Positions 1 to 6,882 of a stretch of DNA of 7,200 nt are shown piece by piece. Source of the stretch: Bacteroidota bacterium (GTDB lineage: Bacteria; Bacteroidota; Bacteroidia; Bacteroidales; JAAYUG01); assembly GCA_021812865.1 (NCBI GenBank), contig JAKAMP010000136.1:1-7200 (forward strand), given 5' to 3'. The notes below the pieces were generated by a model, which was not told the DNA's origin, searched no databases, and saw nothing but the letters and a program-made list of their open reading frames with translations. Each line of letters opens with the position of its first letter. Position 1 is the first letter of the stretch. A program made the translations under genes and the position numbers.

Positions 1-60
1 AAAATTTTAATATTTACAAACTGATACTAAAGTATTATTTGTTAACCAAAAAATTAGCTT

Positions 61-420
61 ATGGTTGATTCGGCAATGATTGAAAAAGCAATGGCTGCTC
101 ACAAAGAATGGAAAATCCGGTTGGAAAATGCTATCGAAACAGGCAAATCTGAATTCATCCCTGCCATCGTAAAAACTGATAATTCATACGAATTCGGGAA
201 ATGGCTTGACAGTCTTCCATCCGCTGATAAATCAAGTTTGGATTATCAGACAGTGAAGGGTTTACATGCAGAATTTCATAAGGTGGCCGCAGACATTCTT
301 CAGTTTGCTGTTTTGGGCAGGAAAGAGGAAGCAATTAAAAAGTTTTCATTCGGAGGCATATATGGTCTTGCCAGTTCAAAACTGATGAATGCAATGTTTG
401 ATTGGAAAAAGAAACTATGA
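61..420 (+). CDS. Stand-alone CZB (chemoreceptor zinc-binding) domain protein lacking the Cys ligand
   Basis: The 119-residue product is a single four-helix CZB-like domain without signal peptide, membrane segment or attached receptor, cyclase or kinase module, so it is probably cytoplasmic. CZB domains bind zinc through three His and one Cys and report zinc or oxidants to an attached signalling module. Seen here: H14 in HKEW, the FGKWL motif at 45-49, and HAEFH with H69 and H73. The spacings of 29, 26 and 4 residues between ligand positions fit the family, but the Cys position, three residues before the Gly of FGKWL, is Tyr43. Zinc binding and oxidant sensing may therefore be weakened or lost; this is inference. 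ATG at 61 is chosen because an in-frame TAG lies at 55-57; ATG at 76 is the only alternative nearby. No Shine-Dalgarno is visible, and the upstream TATTATTTG (33-41) is only a poor match to a Bacteroidota -7 box. No partner gene is adjacent. Family assignment is fairly sure, function unknown. Confidence 0.8.
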   Translation: MVDSAMIEKAMAAHKEWKIRLENAIETGKSEFIPAIVKTDNSYEFGKWLDSLPSADKSSLDYQTVKGLHAEFHKVAADILQFAVLGRKEEAIKKFSFGGIYGLASSKLMNAMFDWKKKL

Positions 421-462
421 GCCTGATTTAAGGGAATTTGTTTCTTAAATTTTCATAGGCTC
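419..462. terminator. Stem-loop between convergent genes, possible bidirectional terminator
   Basis: GAGCCT (419-424) pairs with AGGCTC (457-462), and inside it TTTAAG (427-432) pairs with CTTAAA (444-449), giving two 6-bp helices separated by a small internal loop. The structure begins within the stop codon of the CZB gene and lies between two converging genes. The plus side is followed only by a short run (GATTTTC); the minus side is followed by TTTCTTTTT, a better U-tract, so termination of the glycosidase transcript is the more likely role. No energy calculation was possible. Confidence 0.42.
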
Positions 463-501
463 TGATTTTCTGCAAATATGCCGTTAATCGTTATCCATTC
501 T

Positions 502-524
502 TCGGCTTATGCACCGCAAGCCGA
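502..524. repeat. Short perfect inverted repeat downstream of the GH3 gene
   Basis: TCGGCTT (502-508) and AAGCCGA (518-524) form a 7-bp perfect stem with a 9-nt loop, about 58 bp past the stop codon of the minus-strand GH3 gene. Neither side has a T-run, so it is not a classical intrinsic terminator; it could be a 3'-end stabilising structure or chance. The rest of the gap between 463 and 581 shows no convincing gene. Confidence 0.22.
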
Positions 525-581
525 TGCCCGATTGATGCTGTACCATTTAAATCTTGCTGAGGGTGTTCAAACAGGCGATGG

Positions 582-3341
582 TCAATCTGAATGCCGGATG
601 AATTTTAGGGTTGATATCTGTCCGCCACTGTTGATCCGGCATATATACATACCGTCGGGCAGGTGACTGCAATTATACAAGTACGATTGGCCTGTAAATT
701 TTCCATTATACAGGAGTTGCCCGCTGCTGCTATAAATATAAAAGGTGCTTGGGTTCAGGTTGGCGGTATGCATTTGAATGAATAATTTGTCAGATGCAGG
801 ATTGGGGTATATTGAACAGCATTCTGAAGGCGCGATCAGTTTTGGTGAACCAGCGATTACTGAATCCTGATTTATGGTAAGCCGATCCCGTAACCGCTCA
901 TCTTCAGCAGAGGCTCCGACAATAACATCGTAGTCTCCGCTATCGGCAACAAAAGCATTTTTATCTACACTGAAATAAGCAAATGCACTTTCATCGAGTT
1001 TGAGGGTTATGGTCTGTTTTTCTCCTGGCTGCAAAAATACACGTGCAAACTCCTTAAGTTCCTTAACCGGCCTTGGAATTTTGGGTGCAACCGGGCTGAT
1101 ATAGACCTGAGCAACTTCGGCGCCGGCTACTGATCCTGTATTTTGAATATCAAACGACACCAAGGTATGTCCTGAGGTATCGACGCTGAAAGTCATATTC
1201 GAATAAGCGAACGTGGTATACGACAATCCATAACCAAAGGGATATTGCGGAGCAATATGATAGGTTTCGTAATATCGGTATCCGAGAAACACGCCCTCAT
1301 TGTATTTTACATGGTTCGTGCCATTGTTCTGGTAATAATTATTATACACGGGATTATCGGCCCATTTCTTTTCAAAAGAAGCGGGAAGTTTTCCACTCGG
1401 ATTGGTGATGCCAAAAAGAATCTCGGCAATTGCTTTTCCCCCGTCCTGGCCCGGGTACCATGCGTGAATAAGTCCCCTGATTTTCGGCAACCAGGCTTGC
1501 ATATCTACATTTCCCCCGGCATTTAGCACCACGATGGTATTTTTATTCACCTTCGCAACGTTACAGATCAGGCTGTCCTGATCCGGGTTAAGGTTGAAAG
1601 TACGGTCATTTCCTTCCTGTTCCGATGCGCTGTTAAATCCAACGCAAACAATGGCGGCATCACTTGATCCTGCCACTTGCAGGGATTTTTTCAGAATATC
1701 AGATTGATTAACATAGCCCAGTGTAATTTCTGCCAGTCCTGCATCCTCATAATATTCCAGCTTAATTGGGTATACCTGCCCTGCAGTAAGATTGATCGTG
1801 CCGGTTTTTATTGTGGCTGCCTCGTCAATCCAGTTATCAATAATCAGAACATTGTTCACGTATAGTCTGAACCCATCATCTCCCCGAACATAAAAACTGT
1901 AGGTTCCGGAGGCAGAGGGCCTCATTACACCGGTCCAGCGAATCGAGAAATGATCGGCAGGCATGCCTGCAACATTTGGAACGCCCGACCAGTGAAAATC
2001 AACAATACTGTCAATACGGGTGGCAACCGGTGAGCCGGAGAGATCTTGTGAATTATAATAATTCCCAATAAGCCCTCTGGTCTGGGAACCGGATGATGTG
2101 TAAAAAAGCGAGGTATCGGCAAGGGAATAAATGTCCGTTGCGCCCACATAGTTAAGCGTTATTTTTGACCCCTCAAGCTGGCTGATTCCCTGTCGTACGC
2201 TTATATAATGAAAGGGATCGGTATATGAACTTCCCCCTCCGGCAATATATCCGTCTGCATTCGGTCCCAGTAAAGCCAGGGACTTGATTTGATCAGTTTG
2301 CAATGGGAGGATGCTGTCATTTTTCAACAGCACGATGCCTTCCCTGGCCAGATTAAGGGATACAGAATCGTTATCAGGATCATCCAATGGAATACTCATG
2401 TCAGTTTGTGCCTTGTCATAAAATCCATAGCTGAAAATCATCCTGAGTATCCTTCGAACCTTATCATCGATGGTAGATAACAAAACGATACCTTGTGCTA
2501 CGGGCGTAGATAAATTATTGTAGTTCATGTTATTGCCGCCAGGCATTTCCAGATCCAGTCCGCCATTGGCAGCTGCAACGCCGTCGTGGGTAGCCCCCCA
2601 GTCACTCATCAATATACCCTGAAATTTCCACTGACCTTTCAGAATATCCAGGTTGAGATGAACGTTCTGCGTGCAATGGATGCCGTTGAGCAGATTGTAC
2701 GCGTTCATTACCGCCCCGGCATTTGCCCTGATAACCGCACTCTTGAATGCAGGAAGATAGATTTCCTGTAAAGTCTGTTCATCAATATCGGAACTTACAT
2801 CGTATCGGTCCCATTCCTGGTTATTGCCGGCAAAATGCTTCACCGTTGACACCACATGTTCACTTTGTACTCCGGTAACGTATTCATACGACATGGCGCT
2901 GGCCAAAAATGGATCCTCGCCAAAATACTCAAAGTTCCTGCCACACATGGGAGCCCGGTATATATTTAAACCTGGACCCAGCAATATATGCACGCCGCGG
3001 GCCCTGGCATCTTTACCCAGGGCTTGCCCCAAACGGTTTACCAATACCCTGTCCCAGGTAGCGGCGCTACAAATCCCTGCCGGATATGCGGTTGATTGTC
3101 CCCAGGTTCTTACTCCCACCGGACCGTCAGACATCTTAATTTCCGGCAGGTTAAACCGGCTGATGGCCATTATGTACATGTTGTTTATGCCGCCTATATA
3201 ACTTAATTTCTCATCGAGTGTCATGTAGGAAAGCACACTCTCCACGCGCGCATCAATAGATGCATTCGGATCTTTATAGACCTGAGCGCAAATCCATCGT
3301 GCAATCATTAGCAGAATACAGAACAGGATTATCTTTTTCAT
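582..3341 (-). CDS. Secreted GH3 glycosidase (probable beta-glucosidase) with PA14 insert and T9SS sorting domain
   Basis: The 919-residue enzyme should release terminal beta-linked sugar, most likely glucose, from the non-reducing end of oligosaccharides or glycosides outside the cell. A signal peptide spans residues 1-19 (cleavage at ICA/Q). The GH3 N-terminal barrel covers about 30-300, with DGPVGVR (D72), RNFEYFGEDP (135-144), KHF (168-170) and the catalytic nucleophile D247 in MSDWGA. The second GH3 domain (about 335-650) is interrupted by a PA14 domain at about 422-545 (GDDG at 487-490), which in related enzymes shapes the substrate pocket. The probable acid/base is E576 in the EGNDR motif. 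An Fn3-like domain follows (about 730-806), then a type A T9SS sorting domain (about 843-919, starting IYPNPASDKL). All key residues are present, so it looks active and complete. The ATG is the only one after an in-frame TGA at 3366-3368 and directly precedes the signal peptide. Exact sugar specificity cannot be read; other beta-glycosidase activities occur in GH3. No SusC/D neighbours. Confidence 0.93.
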   Translation of the reverse strand: MKKIILFCILLMIARWICAQVYKDPNASIDARVESVLSYMTLDEKLSYIGGINNMYIMAISRFNLPEIKMSDGPVGVRTWGQSTAYPAGICSAATWDRVLVNRLGQALGKDARARGVHILLGPGLNIYRAPMCGRNFEYFGEDPFLASAMSYEYVTGVQSEHVVSTVKHFAGNNQEWDRYDVSSDIDEQTLQEIYLPAFKSAVIRANAGAVMNAYNLLNGIHCTQNVHLNLDILKGQWKFQGILMSDWGATHDGVAAANGGLDLEMPGGNNMNYNNLSTPVAQGIVLLSTIDDKVRRILRMIFSYGFYDKAQTDMSIPLDDPDNDSVSLNLAREGIVLLKNDSILPLQTDQIKSLALLGPNADGYIAGGGSSYTDPFHYISVRQGISQLEGSKITLNYVGATDIYSLADTSLFYTSSGSQTRGLIGNYYNSQDLSGSPVATRIDSIVDFHWSGVPNVAGMPADHFSIRWTGVMRPSASGTYSFYVRGDDGFRLYVNNVLIIDNWIDEAATIKTGTINLTAGQVYPIKLEYYEDAGLAEITLGYVNQSDILKKSLQVAGSSDAAIVCVGFNSASEQEGNDRTFNLNPDQDSLICNVAKVNKNTIVVLNAGGNVDMQAWLPKIRGLIHAWYPGQDGGKAIAEILFGITNPSGKLPASFEKKWADNPVYNNYYQNNGTNHVKYNEGVFLGYRYYETYHIAPQYPFGYGLSYTTFAYSNMTFSVDTSGHTLVSFDIQNTGSVAGAEVAQVYISPVAPKIPRPVKELKEFARVFLQPGEKQTITLKLDESAFAYFSVDKNAFVADSGDYDVIVGASAEDERLRDRLTINQDSVIAGSPKLIAPSECCSIYPNPASDKLFIQMHTANLNPSTFYIYSSSGQLLYNGKFTGQSYLYNCSHLPDGMYICRINSGGQISTLKFIRHSD

Positions 3342-3402
3342 AATATGATCTAATGGAAAATAAATTCATACAAAATACTGAATTTACAGTTAATTCGTAT
3401 GC

Positions 3403-3546
3403 TTAAAGATTAAAGCTTTGTAAATAATATCTGCCAAGCAGGTTGATTGTGCGTATCTTGCTGAATATCCCGCTCTCATCCAGGGACATAGTGTATGCCT
3501 GGTAGCCACCCTTCCCATTTGCATTTCCTTCCTGAATTTCATACAT
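3403..3546 (-). pseudogene. 47-codon reading frame, possible gene remnant or small unrecognised gene
   Basis: Between the two divergent large genes lies a frame that starts MYEIQEG, contains GGYQAYT and LDESGIF, and ends LQSFNL with TAA at 3403-3405. I do not recognise the family. The stretch 3431-3540 is about 49% GC, whereas 3342-3420 is about 23% and 3541-3594 about 31%; with its balanced, protein-like residue mix this suggests selection as coding sequence now or in the past. Two stop codons (TAA TAA) stand immediately before the ATG, so the frame cannot extend further in phase. It reads most like the C-terminal end of a globular protein whose 5' part has been lost, but a real small gene is possible. 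It has no signal peptide or membrane segment. Its end lies 61 bp before the GH3 start on the same strand. Confidence 0.4.
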
Positions 3547-3549
3547 TTA
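3518..3549 (+). promoter_or_regulatory. Candidate Bacteroidota-type promoter for the S41 peptidase gene
   Basis: TTTG at 3518-3521 is followed after 20 bp by TACATTTA at 3542-3549, which matches the Bacteroidota -7 box TAnnTTTG except for its last base; the usual spacing is about 19-21 bp. Transcription would begin near 3556, leaving a leader of roughly 40 nt before the ATG at 3595. The elements overlap the 5' end of the minus-strand 47-codon frame. Short degenerate boxes like these also arise by chance. Confidence 0.4.
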
Positions 3550-3594
3550 TTAAACCTCAGTTTGTTAACCTATATATACCCTAATCATAGCCGC

Positions 3595-6500
3595 ATGAAA
3601 AACTTCTTTGCCTTTTTTCTAGTGGTTCTCATTTCCGGTTTTGCCGGTTATTCGCAGGTGGCCGTTGACGAATCGAAGATGATGACCAGCCCTGCCATAT
3701 CGGGCAATCATATCGCCTTCGCCTACGCCAATGACCTTTGGGTGGCCAACCTGGACGGCTCCAATGTGATGCGCCTTACCTCCAACGACGGCAATGAATT
3801 CAATCCCTGCTTCTCGCCCAACGGCAAGACCATTGCCTTCAGCGGCTCATACGATGGCAATGTGGATGTATTTACCATTCCTGTTGAGGGAGGCATCCCC
3901 AAACGCATCACCTGGCACCCAGCAGCGGATGTGGTGATTGGATTCACACCCGACGGGAAATATATTCTCTTTACTACGGCCATGGAATCGTTCACCTACG
4001 CTCTGCCCCAGCTATACAAGATTCCTGTTGAAGGTGGCATTCCCGAGAGGGTTCCCCTGCAGTCGGTTACCAGCGCTTCCTTTTCACCCGATGGAAATCA
4101 AGTGGCTTACAACCCCCTTTATCCCGCCTGGCAGCAGTGGAAGAATTACCGGGGGGGAAGGGTCTCCACCATATGGATTTGCAATCTGCCCGACCTTTCC
4201 GTGGACCAGTTAGAACAGCCCAAAGGATTCTGCAACGACTTTAAACCCATGTGGTATAAGGACCAGGTGTATTTCCTGTCCGACCGAAATGGGGAATTCA
4301 ACCTCTTCAGCTTTAATCCGCAGGGCAAAGAGATCAGGCAACTTACCGGATTCAAAGATTTTCCCATCAACAATGCTGCGATGGGAGAAGGGAAAATCCT
4401 GTTCGAAAGGGCCGGGTGTCTCAGCTTGTACGATCTGTCGTCGGGCAAGGTCAGTGAGCTGCACTTTAAGGTTCCCGATGACCTCTCGGATATCAGGCCG
4501 CGGTTTGTGAAGGGCAGCAAATATATCCGGTATGCCGGCATTTCACCTTCGGGAGCCCGCGCGGTGTTTGAAGTCAGGGGTGAGATCATCACCGTTCCGG
4601 CTGAAAAAGGCGATCCGCGAAATCTCACAGAAACCACGGGTGCAAATGAACGATCGCCGATCTGGTCGCCAAAAGGAGACCAGATTGCCTGGTTTTCTGA
4701 TGAATCGGGCGAATACATGCTGAATGTTTTCGGGCCGGGCTCCAGCCTAAAGAAATACCCGCTGAACGGGGCGGGTTTCTATCGTTCGCCGGTATGGTCG
4801 CCCGATGGAAAAAAGATTTGTTACGTGGATAATTCTTTCTCCATCTATATCATCGACCTGGCTTCAGGCGTCATCACCAAATTCAACACGGAACCCATGT
4901 ACGACGTTTTTAACATGATGGTGGGAAACTGGTCGCCCGATTCAAAGTGGATCGCTTATACCATGATCACCAAAACGAATTTTCAAAGGGTATACCTGTA
5001 TTCGCTCGACAAGAATATGAATTACCCCGTTACCGATGGAATGAGCGATTGCACAGAACCTGCTTTTGACAAAAGCGGGAAATACCTGTATTTTTTCGGA
5101 TCAACGGATGCGGGGCCTGTGCGGGACTGGTTTGATCTGTCATCCGCGGATATGCAAATGAGCAATTCCATTTACATAACAGTGCTGGCAAGGGATTCTG
5201 TCAGCCCTTTGATGAAAGAAAGCGATGAGGAAAAGGGAATGGCAGCCCCTGTTGAAACCAAACCCATGGAAAAGGACAAGGGTAAAAAAGCATCAAAGGA
5301 AAAGAAAGAGGAGCCCAAAGCAGATGCCAGCCTGGTGCGCATAGACATTGACGGCCTGGCGAATCGTATCCTCGCCCTGCCCATTGGCGCCGGAGCCTTT
5401 GTAAACCTGCAGGCAGGCAATGACGGGGAGATTTATTTTATGGAGGGAAAGTCAGAGCCCGGTGGTTTCCGTCCGCCTTTCAAGCTGCATAAATTCACCC
5501 TGAAAACCCGAAAGGACAATGTGGTTCTGCAAAACCTGAACGACTACTCGATTTCAAACGATAAGAAAAAAATACTCTTCAATACAGCCGATAACTGGTT
5601 CATCACAGATTTGTCCGACAACATTACCGCCGACAAAGGGAAGCTCAACCTCGATGTGGTTGAGGTGAAGATTGATCTCCCGTCGGAGTGGAAACAAATG
5701 TTTGACGAAGCCTGGAGGATCAACCGAGACTTTTTTTACGATCCGGGTATGCAGGGGGCGGACTGGCCAGCCATGAGGACAAAATATGAGCAGTTCCTTC
5801 CTTACCTGTCCTGCCGCGATGATCTGAACCGGCTCATTACCTGGCTATGCAGCGAGCTGTCTGTAGGTCATTCTTTCACCTTCGGAGGCGACCAGTATGC
5901 TGAACCGAAGTCAGTCCCTGTCGGACTTTTAGGCGCCGATTACAGCATCGAGAACAACCGCTACCGTTTTAAAAAAATATACGGAGGGCTTAACTGGACG
6001 CCCGACCTGCGTTCACCCCTTACTGAGCCTGGCATTAAGGTCAGTGAAGGGGATTATCTCATTGCCGTGAACGGGAAAGACCTGAAATATCCTGTAAGTG
6101 TTTTCAGTCTGTTTGAGAATACGGCTGGCAAGATCGTCACCATCATGGTGGCGCCCAATCCCGACGGCAGCGGGTCGCATGAGGAGAAAGTGGTGCCTGT
6201 ATCCGATGAAATGAACCTGAGAAACCGTTTCTGGGTAGAACAAAACATTAGAAAGGTAGAAGAAGCGACCGGAGGCAGGGTTGGATATGTTTATGTGCCA
6301 AACACCAGCAGTGCCGGACATGAGTATTTCAAACGGTATTATTTCCCACAGGCTAACAAGGAAGCTATCATCATCGATGAGCGGTTTAACGGTGGCGGTT
6401 CCCTGGCTGATTATTATACCGATCTTCTGCGCCGTCCGTACCTCAATTTCTGGGCTACGCGTTTCGGGGCTGATATCAAGTCGGCCAGTTCATCCATACA

Positions 6501-6882
6501 GGGGCCCAAAGTGATGATCACGAATGAGTATGCCGGATCGGGCGGGGATTACCTGCCCTGGATGTTCAGGAAGGAAGGATTGGGAAAGATCGTGGGCAAA
6601 AGAACCTGGGGCGGACTGGTAGGTATGCTCGGGTTCCCGGCGCTGATGGATGGTGGATATGTTACGGCCCCCAACCTGGCCTTCTGGGATGAGGATGGCT
6701 GGAGTATCGAAAATGAAGGGATCACTCCCGACATCAGCATAGACCAGCTTCCTTCGGAACTTGCCAAAGGAAAGGATCCTCAACTCGACAAGGCTATCGA
6801 ACTGGTACTCGATGAACTCAAGGCAAACCCGCCCAAAGCGATCAAACGTCCGCCTTATCCGGTAAGGGTTAGAAAGGACTGA
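3595..6882 (+). CDS. Tricorn-like S41 family serine peptidase, exported
   Basis: The 1095-residue product resembles Tricorn protease, a peptidase that feeds unfolded peptides through beta-propellers to a serine active site. The sequence shows a signal peptide (about 1-20, KNFFAFFLVVLISGFAG), so a periplasmic location is likely; there is no T9SS sorting domain. PD40/TolB-like propeller repeats occur at about 73-84, 117-128, 163-174, 357-368, 401-412 and 446-457 (FSPDG/WSPDG type). A Lys/Glu-rich linker lies at about 541-579. The core follows: helical C1 region (about 698-760) with His759 in SVGHS, PDZ-like region (about 775-870), DERFNGGG (928-935), nucleophile Ser982 in NEYAGSGGD, and Glu1039 in IENEGITPDI. 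The position of the Tricorn active-site Ser before the His is Gly758, and the residue after the nucleophile is Gly rather than the usual Asp. ATG 3595 is preferred over an in-frame TTG at 3562 because it begins the signal peptide. Length fits the family (about 1070). Substrates unknown. Confidence 0.92.
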   Translation: MKNFFAFFLVVLISGFAGYSQVAVDESKMMTSPAISGNHIAFAYANDLWVANLDGSNVMRLTSNDGNEFNPCFSPNGKTIAFSGSYDGNVDVFTIPVEGGIPKRITWHPAADVVIGFTPDGKYILFTTAMESFTYALPQLYKIPVEGGIPERVPLQSVTSASFSPDGNQVAYNPLYPAWQQWKNYRGGRVSTIWICNLPDLSVDQLEQPKGFCNDFKPMWYKDQVYFLSDRNGEFNLFSFNPQGKEIRQLTGFKDFPINNAAMGEGKILFERAGCLSLYDLSSGKVSELHFKVPDDLSDIRPRFVKGSKYIRYAGISPSGARAVFEVRGEIITVPAEKGDPRNLTETTGANERSPIWSPKGDQIAWFSDESGEYMLNVFGPGSSLKKYPLNGAGFYRSPVWSPDGKKICYVDNSFSIYIIDLASGVITKFNTEPMYDVFNMMVGNWSPDSKWIAYTMITKTNFQRVYLYSLDKNMNYPVTDGMSDCTEPAFDKSGKYLYFFGSTDAGPVRDWFDLSSADMQMSNSIYITVLARDSVSPLMKESDEEKGMAAPVETKPMEKDKGKKASKEKKEEPKADASLVRIDIDGLANRILALPIGAGAFVNLQAGNDGEIYFMEGKSEPGGFRPPFKLHKFTLKTRKDNVVLQNLNDYSISNDKKKILFNTADNWFITDLSDNITADKGKLNLDVVEVKIDLPSEWKQMFDEAWRINRDFFYDPGMQGADWPAMRTKYEQFLPYLSCRDDLNRLITWLCSELSVGHSFTFGGDQYAEPKSVPVGLLGADYSIENNRYRFKKIYGGLNWTPDLRSPLTEPGIKVSEGDYLIAVNGKDLKYPVSVFSLFENTAGKIVTIMVAPNPDGSGSHEEKVVPVSDEMNLRNRFWVEQNIRKVEEATGGRVGYVYVPNTSSAGHEYFKRYYFPQANKEAIIIDERFNGGGSLADYYTDLLRRPYLNFWATRFGADIKSASSSIQGPKVMITNEYAGSGGDYLPWMFRKEGLGKIVGKRTWGGLVGMLGFPALMDGGYVTAPNLAFWDEDGWSIENEGITPDISIDQLPSELAKGKDPQLDKAIELVLDELKANPPKAIKRPPYPVRVRKD

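Noticed and set aside
478..666. 62-codon plus-strand frame beginning MPLIVIHSS
   Set aside because: Its second half is antisense to the sorting domain of the GH3 gene, the residue pattern resembles no family I know, and no start signals are seen. Treated as a chance frame.
3412..3419. Palindrome AAAGCTTT upstream of the GH3 gene
   Set aside because: Only 8 bp and within AT-rich DNA at the end of the possible remnant; too short to call an operator.
3342..3420. Promoter for the GH3 gene (TATTTTG near 3376-3382, minus strand)
   Set aside because: It is a base short of the TAnnTTTG pattern and no TTTG box occurs at the expected distance upstream.
3562..3594. TTG start extending the peptidase by 11 residues
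   Set aside because: The extra residues (LTYIYPNHSR) would push the signal peptide inward; ATG at 3595 begins a normal signal peptide.
4660..4685. Perfect 8-bp inverted repeat ATCTGGTC / GACCAGAT with a 10-nt loop
   Set aside because: It lies within a propeller repeat of the peptidase coding sequence and is explained by codons for IWSPKGDQI; no sign of a regulatory role.
4146..4718. 190-codon minus-strand frame inside the peptidase gene
   Set aside because: Antisense shadow of a well-supported gene with clear domains; its translation shows no family features.
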